64,000 nucleotides of DNA from Symsagittifera roscoffensis (taxonomy: Eukaryota; Xenacoelomorpha; Acoela; Convolutidae), in NCBI RefSeq assembly GCF_963678635.1, contig NC_087070.1:13176539-13240538 (forward strand), in the 5' to 3' direction. The position numbers and the translations under genes are program-made. Positions 55,372-64,000 of this stretch are shown here, piece by piece; the stretch's first letter is position 1; each line of letters begins with the position of its first letter. The notes beneath the pieces are model-generated. The model was not told where the DNA came from. It did no database searches and saw only the letters and a program-made list of their open reading frames with translations.

Positions 55372-55599
55372 GTTTGGTGATAATCGAGGTCCTTGTTTAT
55401 TCAAAAAATATATTCTGACGACAATGCACAAATCCCCAAAAAAAACTGCTTAAGCCTACTTATTCAATTTCTTCAATATCTAAAGTATACTTTAATCCCT
55501 AAGAGATGCTATTGTCGAGTCGGCTAAATTTCAACACAGAGCTAGTCCGGTGTTGAGCTACTATTGACTCCACTCAAGTACTTAGTATAATAGTATCAC

Positions 55600-58286
55600 A
55601 AAAATTCACAAGAGATTTTAACCAACACACAAAACACAACTGACAATAAAATAAAAACACACCCTATAGGTGACAGCGATCTCGCGCTTTAGTATCATTT
55701 TAAGGCCACAGATGTCTGAAATCACTGCCGCATTTAAAATCAAGCCTTTTTTTAATAAAAAAGCAGAAAGCAGTGATGGTTTCAATCACAGACAAATAAA
55801 ACTTAATCTTAAAGAAAAAGTGAGTGTGTCTTGCCTAATACACTCACCGATGCTTATTTTATGTGTCTTGCGATTGCCCGAGCTGTCCCATTAAGTAGCT
55901 CAAGGCAACCACACAACCAAAATAACAATCGAAAAAATTTTGTTTGGCTACTTTTGATGAACACGATTTATCATCCAAAGTTGATCGCAAATCTCCGGGT
56001 CAACAGGGCTAATAGTTTCCTAATATACACGTCTCGTGAGTAGTCGGCCTTCTATGTATACCTTAAAAGGATATTTAAGATGTTTAAATTGTCCCGGATT
56101 GTCCCTACAATAGGGAGGTTTGTCAAGGGGCTTAACTGACTCCGGAGGGTTTCCCCAAAAATCTCAAAAACAAGTAATTTCACCGCTCTAAAGCCTTCGA
56201 TCGCCGTCTAGCTGGCTTAAAAAAAGCTGGGTTGACCCGGTCAACCTATCCAGTAGGATAAAACTGTGGTTTTTTTTAGTAAATTCGGCCGCTCGGAGGT
56301 TCCCTAAAAGTTAGACCCTCGGAACTAACAAACTGTGAAAAAAAATTTCTCTCCTGAAGTTACCAACCTAAAAAAGGTTGCGTTCAGAAAATTCATCTAA
56401 AACATCCACTTATGGTACCAAAATAATTCCAATCGGTTTGTTAGTCTTTGAGAAATCAACAAAAACGCGTTTGCTAAATTGGCCTTTTTCCACTACCTAT
56501 ATAGGTGCTCAGAGATTTTTTCCGCAATTCTTGCTGAAAGCGCTTTAAAAAATTTTGAAACGAGCGTAGTAACCCTGTACAGCACTGGAAAAATGCGAAA
56601 AACCGGATCAATATACTTATATTCTCCTTTTGCAACAAATTACCCGAGATAAGACCCTTAACTCGGAAATTCGCAATCGATGGAGGGTGCCCCTCACCAC
56701 TTAAATTTTAGTGAAATAATATCCGAATGATACTAAAATTGTGTTAACGATACCTAACAGTTGTTGTGGATTTTGTACCTGTTGCCTCTTATTGAGTCTG
56801 GAAAACGTCTGTCAGCTTGCCACTTTACTCTCCGGTCACCGGCAAAATTATCATTAACGTGCTTAAATACTCAAACAACACTCCAGGGAGGGTACCTAAC
56901 CCACCACCAAAACACTCGATCAGAAATGATATAAATCAATCTGAAATAAAAACAATTAGGAAGATCAGATCACCTCCCGTCCGGAAATAATATATAAACT
57001 ATCATTTTATGTTTTTTACTGTTTTTGTGTTTTTTTTGTTTTTTTTACTGTTTTTTGTACTTTTCTGTTTTCAAGTAAATGTGTTCTTGGCTTTTTCTTG
57101 GTTATACGCTGTTTTTGTTTGAGTTTACGCTTTCTCTCTAATTGTTTTTGGTCCAGGGGCCTTGGGATAAGCGGGCTCATGACTTCCCACCTAACCCTCC
57201 GGCCCCGGAATTTTCTGTCTTAACTAAGTTAAAAAGCTTAATAGTATTAGGCGGAGGGTCGGTACCTTCCGCATGGTACAAAACAGGACATTAAAGCCCC
57301 TAACTTTGGCATACGCCCGGATTGGAGGGTTCGTCGCTGAAACGTTTGCTGATCATGATGATCTTCCCTTTAACAGGCCCACCCAGGAGTGCCATAAAAA
57401 CGTCTATCTAACATTCGCCCGAATACTACATAGTGACGGAGCGTTAAAAAAGCACCTTTTGACGACTGGCCGGCGTCAGTTACCTAGATTCTACCCATTT
57501 TTCACCATCTAGACCTAGCCAGTTGATTTTCTGCTCTGTTTAGGGCTTAGTAAAAGCTTACCATTTTTAAGCCATCAGTCAAACGACTTTTGATCAGCTT
57601 TCGTATCATGCAAAGATAACCACATAGCTGGTTCTCGGATCCCCAGACTACGTGATTAACAACAAAAACACGGCTCGAATATCATTTTTTACTGTGTTTT
57701 TAATGACAGTTATATATTAATTCCATTGGAGATGTATTGACCCTTTCCTCTTTCGAGCTACTCATGCTCTGAAAGACAATGTAAAATTGGAGTTAATTCA
57801 ACTATTCAGGGCATCACAGCAGCTAAAAAAAAGTTGCAGTCTACTAAGTCCTTGGGCACCGGGCCTCCAATTCCACTCTCTCAGAGATAACACTCTTATC
57901 TTCCCGATCTCGTGGCGTGGGAGGGTCTTGATCCGCTCCCGATATACCACTGAAGACTCTTTTCTTCTTATCGGCTCCCGTTAAGCGTCTTGTCGTGCGT
58001 GATTGTCACGATAAAGGACTTCATGTTTTTTCTTTCAATTTTTTTGACTGTTTCTCGTCTTGTCTTTCCGGTTTTCTGTTTTTTCTCTTCTCCTGCCAAA
58101 TATGGCCGTTTTCTAATTTTCTGGGAAATATTCTGTCGCAATTCGAAATTTTGAAAAGTGAAATTTCTAGAATTTTCTGACCCTCATTTCACTGATAATT
58201 GATTGCTAAGGCCTTTGTTGTTCCTTTTTAGAGCTGCGATGGGGTTGGACCGTGCCAATCCGGGGGAATGGCACACGAATGTCACA
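55600..58286 (-). repeat. 5' LTR of the left retrotransposon (about 2.7 kb)
   Basis: On the minus strand it begins TGTGACATTCGTGTGCC at 58286 and runs to about 55600, where homology with the right LTR fades. It forms a huge inverted repeat with 58755-62560. Internal landmarks shared with the right LTR: the block at 57120-57200 (AAAACAATTAGAG), ACCTAGCCAG at 57510, and the Gly-rich-looking GGAGGGT words. Starting in TG agrees with an LTR; the CA end and primer-binding site could not be fixed. Confidence 0.7.
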
Positions 58287-58754
58287 TTGGCACACCAATT
58301 CCGTTTTGCCCTGGAGATAACGCTTCTACCTATTCAATTTCGTGGCACGGGTGGGTACGGATCCGCTCCGGATGTCCCAGTGGACCTTCCTTCCGTCCAG
58401 GGAATACAAGACCATTACCAATATCAATACCACAATACCAATACCAAGGCCTCAATTCAATACCATTACCAATACGGAACTGAATCATCAATACCAGTAC
58501 CGAGCCGAGTCAATACCTCAATACTTTGTTACAATACCTCAAAATTTTAGCAAAATCTTTGAAAACTCGTGTTAGCAAAAATCACGAATTGTTTGAAACA
58601 TGAAACATTTTGGATCGAAATGTCTTTCATGAATTCTCTTTAATTTTCTACTTTTTTACATATGTACAACAAGCGGAGGGAATTCATCAGTAGTTTTATT
58701 AAATTTTTTTTTTTAAATAGTCTAATTTTTTTGTCTGTTTTTGTTATATTGTTT
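58287..58754. other. spacer between the two head-to-head LTRs
   Basis: It holds a third LTR-like scrap (about 58289-58395, similar to 57860-57965: GGAGATAACGCTT, TTTCGTGGCACGGG, GATCCGCTCC), then an imperfect (CAATAC)n minisatellite (58402-58540), then AT-rich DNA. The open run 58203-58550 is a by-product of this repeat. Confidence 0.6.
58402..58540 (+). repeat. imperfect CAATAC/CCAATA minisatellite
   Basis: About fifteen copies of AATACC or AATAC-like words (CCAATACCAATACCAAGG and similar) with interruptions. It is not a canonical telomere repeat. Confidence 0.8.
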
Positions 58755-61267
58755 TGTTACACGGTAATGTGCCATTCTGCCAGATGGCACAGCGCAACCT
58801 TCCGGTGACACGAAAAAGAACAAATAAAGGCCTTATTAACGAAAAAATATTGCGAAGGAGGGTAGGAATATTCTGGAATTTTTATTTTCAAAATTTCGAT
58901 TGAAAAGTGAATATTTCTGAGAAACACAAAAAGACGGCCATTTTGACGAAAAACGACGAAAAAGCAGAACAACGCCAAATAGTGTGAAAAACGGTCGCAC
59001 AAAAAACGAAAAAAACGAAGCCTCTTATCGTGGCAACAAAACACGATAAGAACCTTAGCAGTGGATATTAGTGGAGAAGGAAGCTTCAGTGGGGAAGGAA
59101 TATACCACGGAACCCTCCCGGGACACAAATTGGAAGAGATAAGAGCATTATCGCCGGAATATTACGGGAGCGGAGGCTTGGTCCCCCAGAGACTGTTTTA
59201 TGTGAAGGGACTATATAAAACTGACTGTATAGCTACTTGGATGTCGTGAAACTTTAAAGTAACACCGGTATAGTTTGATATTTTAGAATATGAGTAGCTA
59301 GAAAGAGGAAAGGGTCAATCCATCTCCAATGGATTTAAAATAGTACTGTCACACAAAAGCATATTAAAATAGGTTGTTCGAGCCGTGTTTTGATGACAAT
59401 CACGTAGTCTGAGGATCCGAGACTCAGCTATGTGGTTGTGTTCGCATGTAAACGAAAGCTGATCAAAAGTCGTTTGACAGATGGCCTAAAAATAGTAACT
59501 TTTTACTTAGCCCTAAACAGACCAGAAAATCAACTGGCAAGGTCGAGACGGTGAAAAACGAGTAGGATTAAGGTAACTGACGCCTGCCAGTCGTTAATAG
59601 GTACTTTTGCTACGCTCCGTCGCTGTGTAGTATTTGGGCGAATGTTACATAGACATTTTTATGGCGCTCTTGGGTGGGCCTGTCAAAGGCATAAGACCAT
59701 CATGATCAGCAAGCGTTTCAGCGACGAACCCTCCGCTCCGGGCGTATGCCCGAGTTAGTGGCCTTAATTACCGTTATTGTACTGGGGGGAAGGTGCGTAC
59801 CCTCCGTCCATTGCTATTTAGCTTTTTAACTTAGTTTACACCGAAAATTCCGAGGGCCGGAGGGTTAGGTGGGAAATCTAGAGCCCGCTTGTCCCGAGGT
59901 CCCAGGACCAAAAACAATTAAAGAGAAAACGTAAGACCAAACAAAAATAGTGTATAACCAAGAAAAAGCCAAAAATTAATTTATTTGAAAACAAAAAAGT
60001 ACAAAAAACAGTAAAAAAGTCCAAAAAAGACCAAAAACAGTAAAAAAAAACATAAAGTGACAGTTTATATGTTATTTCCGGACGAGATGTGATCTGACCT
60101 TCCTATTTGTTGTTGTTTCAGATTGATTTAGATCGTTTCTGATAGAAAGATTGTGTGTTTTGGTTAAGGGTTGGGTACCCTTCCTCGAGTTTAAGCACGT
60201 TAATGGTGATTTTGCCGGTGACCGGAGGGTAGAGTGGCAAGCTGATCAACGTGTTCCACACTCAACAGGGACATCAGGGACAACACCCGCAACGACTGTT
60301 GGGTATCGTTGAAACAATTTTGGTATCGTTCGGGTACTATTTCATTAAAACTTAAGTGGTGGGGGGCACGATTGGCACGGTCCGATTGTACCCTCCATCG
60401 ATTACAAATTTCCGAGTTAAGGGTCTTAATTCGGGTATTTTGGTGCAAAGGAGGGTATAGTACTATTTTTTAACGACTACTAGTAGGTTATTATCCTTAT
60501 TACATAATACATATCTCCCAATTAGACCCAAGAAACACCCAAATTTTGTCGAATATTATCGATTTTCGACCAAACTGTAGACCCCCAAATTTTTGGATAT
60601 CCGAGCTTTTCCGAACAGCAAAAAGCTTTTATATAGAGAGTAGCTACGTAGCCCGATCCCCCTAACTAAAGAAACCGCGTGAGAAAAGACTCAGTGAAAG
60701 TTGGAAAAAACCAAAACTTTTTGGTCAAAAATTCGATAATTTTCTGAATTTTGTCAATCTGTTTTGGGGATCGAGTTTTTGAGTTTTTAGTGTTAGAGCA
60801 ACAAAATTGTTTTTGTGTTAGGAGCGTGCTAGCATTACGTGCTCGGCTGCCAGAAAAATTCTTGAGTAACTCTCCGATTAGCTCCGTAGATAGAGCTAAC
60901 GACTTAAGGTTTGGAAAAGGAAGGAATCGGAGGGTCCAAATTTGATAGTTATTGGCCAAATTTTTGTCTCCCAACCAATTTTGATCCGGTTTTTTGCACT
61001 GTTCCAGTGCCGTACAGGGCTACTACGCTCGTTTCAATTATTTTTAGGCACTTTCGATAGGAATTGCGGAAAAAGTTTCTCAGAACCTATATAGGTGGTG
61101 AAAAAGGCCATTTGGACAAACACGTTTTTGGCAATTTCTCAAAGACTAGCCAACCGATCGGGATATTTTTGGTACCATAAGTCGAAGTTTTGGACCACTT
61201 TTCCGGACCGCAACCGTTTTTGGGTTGATAATCTCGGAAAAGAAAAATTTTTTAGAACTTGTTGGTT

Positions 61268-61297
61268 CGGAGGGTCCAAATTACAGGTAACCCTCCG
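61268..61297 (+). repeat. CGGAGGGT/ACCCTCCG hairpin in the right LTR
   Basis: Arms 61268-61275 and 61290-61297 are exact reverse complements around a 14-nt loop. One of many ACCCTCCG words in this LTR. Confidence 0.8.
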
Positions 61298-62010
61298 AGC
61301 GGCAGAAAATTTTATCAAAACACCTTTTTATCCAACTGGGAAGGTTGACCGTGTCAGCCAACCTAGTTTTAAGTCAGGTGGACCGCTTTTGGAGACTTTA
61401 TCGCGGTAACAAAACCTTTTTTCTTGATTTTTGGGGAACCCTCCGAGGTAACCCTCTGGAGTCAGCCAAGGCCCTCAGCAACCCTCCTTAGTGGAAAACT
61501 TCCACGAGGTTATCCAAAGAAGTTAAAACAGCCCCCCATAGAGAATTTAGCTTGTTTTGACGCTTCCTGAAGTTAATTGAAGGCCCTTCTAAGGGAGGCT
61601 CAGAAATTTGAAAATTTTGGAGGTACCCTCCGAAGTAACCCTCCGGAGCATATTAAGCATCTTATTGGCCCTCCTTAGTAAATTTAAGGTAACCCTCCGA
61701 AGTAACTTGGGTGATTAAGGTACCCTCCGACGTAGGCTAAGTGTCTTAACAACCCTACGAAGTAACCCTCCGGAGTGTCTTAAACCTTCTAAACAATCTT
61801 CCTTGTCAGAAACTTGAGGAAACCTTCTGTGGCAATTTGGGAATAGGAAAATATCCATTTACTTAAGATCATATTAGGATATTAGGCGTGCTTATTAGGA
61901 TCATAAGAGCCCATTTGCCCCGGAAATTTGTTATCAACTTTGGATTCTAGATCGGGTGTATCAGAAGTACCCGAACAAAACTTTTTTTGATTGTGATTTT
62001 GGTTGTGCGG

Positions 62011-62380
62011 TTGCCTTGAGCTACTTAATAGGAAAGTTCGGACAATCCGGGAACAAATAAAACAAGACCTCGGTGAGTGTATTAGGCAAATACACACTCA
62101 CTTGAGAAGAAAAGTTGTTCCCTACTCTCGTGCACTTGGAGCAGTCCGGGTGTGGGAGAGCTTTTTCATAGACTTTAGAAAATTTCGATCAGAGGTTGCC
62201 TTGAGCCATTTAATAGGACAGCTCGGGCAATCGCAGGGCACCTAAAGGAAGACCTCGGTGGGTGTATTAGGCAAATACACACCCACTTGAGAAGACTGTG
62301 TCCTGGGCTTTGTTCTTTCGGATCGTTCCGATTGGGGGAAGTCTTTTTCTTTAAGACTAAGTTTTATTGATCTGTTTCTG
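62011..62380 (+). repeat. 185-bp tandem duplication in the right LTR
   Basis: TTGCCTTGAGC and CACTTGAGAAG recur with an offset of 185 bp (62011/62196; 62099/62284). The left LTR has a single copy (about 55820-55905). Confidence 0.85.
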
Positions 62381-62712
62381 AATCATCACTGTTTTTATCA
62401 AAGATTGTTTAATTTTAACAAAGCAGTGACTTGATAAATTGTGTGGCGATAAATTGATACTGACAAAAGGTCGCTGTCACCTGTAGGATATTCTTATCTG
62501 ATTATCCATTGTGTTTTGTGTGTTGATTATATCTTGTGAAAATTTTGTGATACTGTTATACTATACGACAGGGTTGAGTTAGCATTATATCAATACTGAG
62601 CAGGCCCTGTGAGTGCGTGTAACTCTAGCTGAGTCACTAAGACTGTCATTGAGAAACCTAAGAAATTGATACTGACTTTTCGACATACAAATATTGTTTT
62701 TTGTTACAAAGC

Positions 62713-64000
62713 ATGCAGCGCAGGGACTCGTTAGGATCGACTACTAAGATTCCCAGGCTGAGCAAGGGCAGCACGCAAAAATTTAAAAGTGGGCGTAGCC
62801 AGTCCTCGTTTAGCAGCGCCTCCGACGTGTTTGCCGAAACCGAATCGACTAAAGGTCAACCTGATCTTTCAGTGAGCGAAATGAGATTAAGCGAGAAAAA
62901 CCTCGATGGTGATCAAAGGCGGAGCGCCGAAGCCGGAACCGCGAGCGAAACGCTTGTGGACCCCTTTGACGAGGAAGAACAGACGCTCATTCGACCCGAC
63001 TTTGAGCCGAGCGAGGACCTCGAGCGGGAGGAAGTCGAGAGGACGGAGGAGACCTCGGAGCGTTCCGAGGTCGAGCCGCGAGAGGAAGTGTTATTCAAGG
63101 GAATGTCCAAATCAGAGACCAAGAGTCATAGGTGGAGGGGAGAGTATTCACATTCGGCTAGTACCCACTCATCTCTGGCCAAGCAGAGCAATAACGCGAT
63201 GATGTCGAGTATAAGCCCGAGTGAAGAACAACCGGGTTCGAAGGCCAAGAAGTGTTGGAAGTCTTTGTACGACGAGCGCATGGCGTCACTACCAACTGTA
63301 GGTTTAACTTCCAGTTATGATTACTCGGAGATAGCCCATCCGGATGTGAACTTCACACCGTGCCCAAGGAACAATATGAGCAGGAAGGCGTCGTCAGCCT
63401 CGCCGATCAGGCCCATGTCAGATGTGATAACGATGGGAGCGTCATCAACCTTCGACAGATTAATGACGTCGATGAGCAAGCAAAAAGGCGGTGCGTCATC
63501 AAGCACCAGGCTGCAGCAGCAGTTAACATCATCTTATCTTGGAATAACCCCGTCATTTGGGGCCACTGGCGACATAAGTGACATGTTCGCTGGCGTAATG
63601 AATGGTCTAGATGAACTGAGACGGGACATGACTAAAAGAATAGATCAGGTTGATGAGATAGCACACAAAGGTCAAGAGAATCTGAGAGACGAACTAACGC
63701 ACGTGAAGTCGCAGGCGAGGATTGATCAGGCTCAGTTGATTCGCAACACCGATCAATGCCTCGCGGAGAGCCCGGCACAGGCAAACAAGGAGTCATACGA
63801 AAGAGAGGCTAGGATGACCAGGGAGATCGAGCGATTGTTGAACGATCATGATAGTACCTACGCCCACACGATGACTAGCCTGGAGCAAAGGTTAGATGCC
63901 AAGTCCGACTTAATGATACGGAAGCTTGACGCGATCCTGAATGGGAGCAATTGGCAGGAGCGTTCCAACCCAAGGGAGCGCTCAAGCCATGCGAATGATG
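62713..64000 (+). CDS. right Ty3/Gypsy-type gag, open and cut by the window edge
   Basis: ATG 62713 opens a frame with no stop to the last base, 429 codons. It starts MQRRDSLGSTTKIPRLSKGS (compare the left copy, which has a stop at codon 6). The first 150 residues are rich in S, E and R with an acidic stretch (DPFDEEEQTLIRPDFEPSED). About residues 285-425 look like a coiled coil (LDELRRDMTKRIDQVDE, QLIRNTDQCLAES, EREARMTREIERLLNDHDS). The capsid and zinc-knuckle parts seen in the left copy (54038-52958) would follow beyond the window. The long 5' leader and intact frame make this the most nearly functional mobile gene here. It could still be broken downstream. Confidence 0.85.
   Translation, partial: MQRRDSLGSTTKIPRLSKGSTQKFKSGRSQSSFSSASDVFAETESTKGQPDLSVSEMRLSEKNLDGDQRRSAEAGTASETLVDPFDEEEQTLIRPDFEPSEDLEREEVERTEETSERSEVEPREEVLFKGMSKSETKSHRWRGEYSHSASTHSSLAKQSNNAMMSSISPSEEQPGSKAKKCWKSLYDERMASLPTVGLTSSYDYSEIAHPDVNFTPCPRNNMSRKASSASPIRPMSDVITMGASSTFDRLMTSMSKQKGGASSSTRLQQQLTSSYLGITPSFGATGDISDMFAGVMNGLDELRRDMTKRIDQVDEIAHKGQENLRDELTHVKSQARIDQAQLIRNTDQCLAESPAQANKESYEREARMTREIERLLNDHDSTYAHTMTSLEQRLDAKSDLMIRKLDAILNGSNWQERSNPRERSSHAND

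Larger units (their letters stand above)
58755..62570 (+). repeat. 5' LTR of the right retrotransposon (about 3.8 kb)
   Basis: Starts TGTTACACGGTAATGTGCC at 58755 and ends near 62570 (GATACTGTTATACTA), where similarity to the left LTR fades. Compared with the left LTR it carries about 500 extra bases at about 60470-60980, an expanded block of ACCCTCCG words (61430-61770), and a 185-bp tandem duplication (62011-62195 and from 62196). It is unusually long for a Gypsy LTR. It would hold promoter, R region and polyadenylation site; I could not place these. Confidence 0.65.

Noticed and set aside
58402-58540. Telomere repeat
   Set aside because: The CAATAC words do not match TTAGGG-type repeats and are imperfect and internal.
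58203-58550. 115-codon open run with many Q, Y and N residues
   Set aside because: It is a translation of the CAATAC minisatellite and an LTR scrap, with no homologue in the other LTR.
63360-63581. Short open runs in 62.9-63.6 kb
   Set aside because: They are shadows of the long gag frame that starts at 62713.
1-64000. tRNA and rRNA genes
   Set aside because: No typical A/B-box cloverleaf or rRNA segment caught my eye, but I could not scan exhaustively by hand; tRNAscan-SE would decide.

Overview
The window looks like animal chromosomal DNA that is almost entirely transposable-element wreckage. It holds a tandem Penelope-like retroelement array, three broken Polinton/Maverick elements, a Bel/Pao fragment, a DNA transposon with long terminal inverted repeats, and two large Ty3/Gypsy-type LTR elements lying head to head. 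I see no bacterial operons, rRNA or CRISPR. The combination of Polintons with Gypsy and GIY-YIG Penelope elements, and the particular families, resemble what I know from cnidarian genomes (corals, anemones, Hydra). That host call is an inference and was not checked by a search. Most of the window is AT-rich; bases 1-4290 and about 52950-64000 are visibly richer in G+C.

Layout. 1-4290 is decayed coding-looking DNA of unrecognised origin. 4500-5645 is a fragment related to the long LTRs near 57-60 kb. 7173-18600 is an array of five Penelope-like units in the same orientation. Two are near full length, three are deletion derivatives or chimeras, and all have lost catalytic residues. 18620-25085 is the right half of Polinton A on the minus strand (penton, core, major capsid, protease, terminal repeat), with a 2335-bp internal duplication. 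25090-39512 is Polinton B: terminal repeat, DNA polymerase B (minus), a divergent promoter, then plus-strand genes including a PC4-like gene, packaging ATPase, integrase, penton, three copies of the core gene and a truncated capsid gene. 39513-47110 is Polinton C in the opposite orientation, sharing a joint with B and interrupted by a Bel/Pao 3' end.

48786-49076 carries the one gene that looks like a host gene: a 72-residue secreted protein encoded in two exons on the minus strand. 50520-52247 is a non-autonomous element with about 305-bp inverted repeats. 52958-58286 (minus) and 58755-64000 (plus) are the 5' halves of two LTR retrotransposons of one family, each with an unusually long LTR (about 2.7 and 3.8 kb) followed by gag. 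The left gag is broken. The right gag is open for 429 codons and runs off the window.

In the Polintons the genes once cooperated as a self-synthesising virus-like transposon (protein-primed polymerase, integrase, packaging ATPase, capsid proteins, maturation protease); none is intact here. A theme of the window is local tandem duplication inside already dead elements: 316 bp, 2335 bp, 731 bp x3, 881 bp, about 440 bp, 185 bp, and the Penelope array itself.
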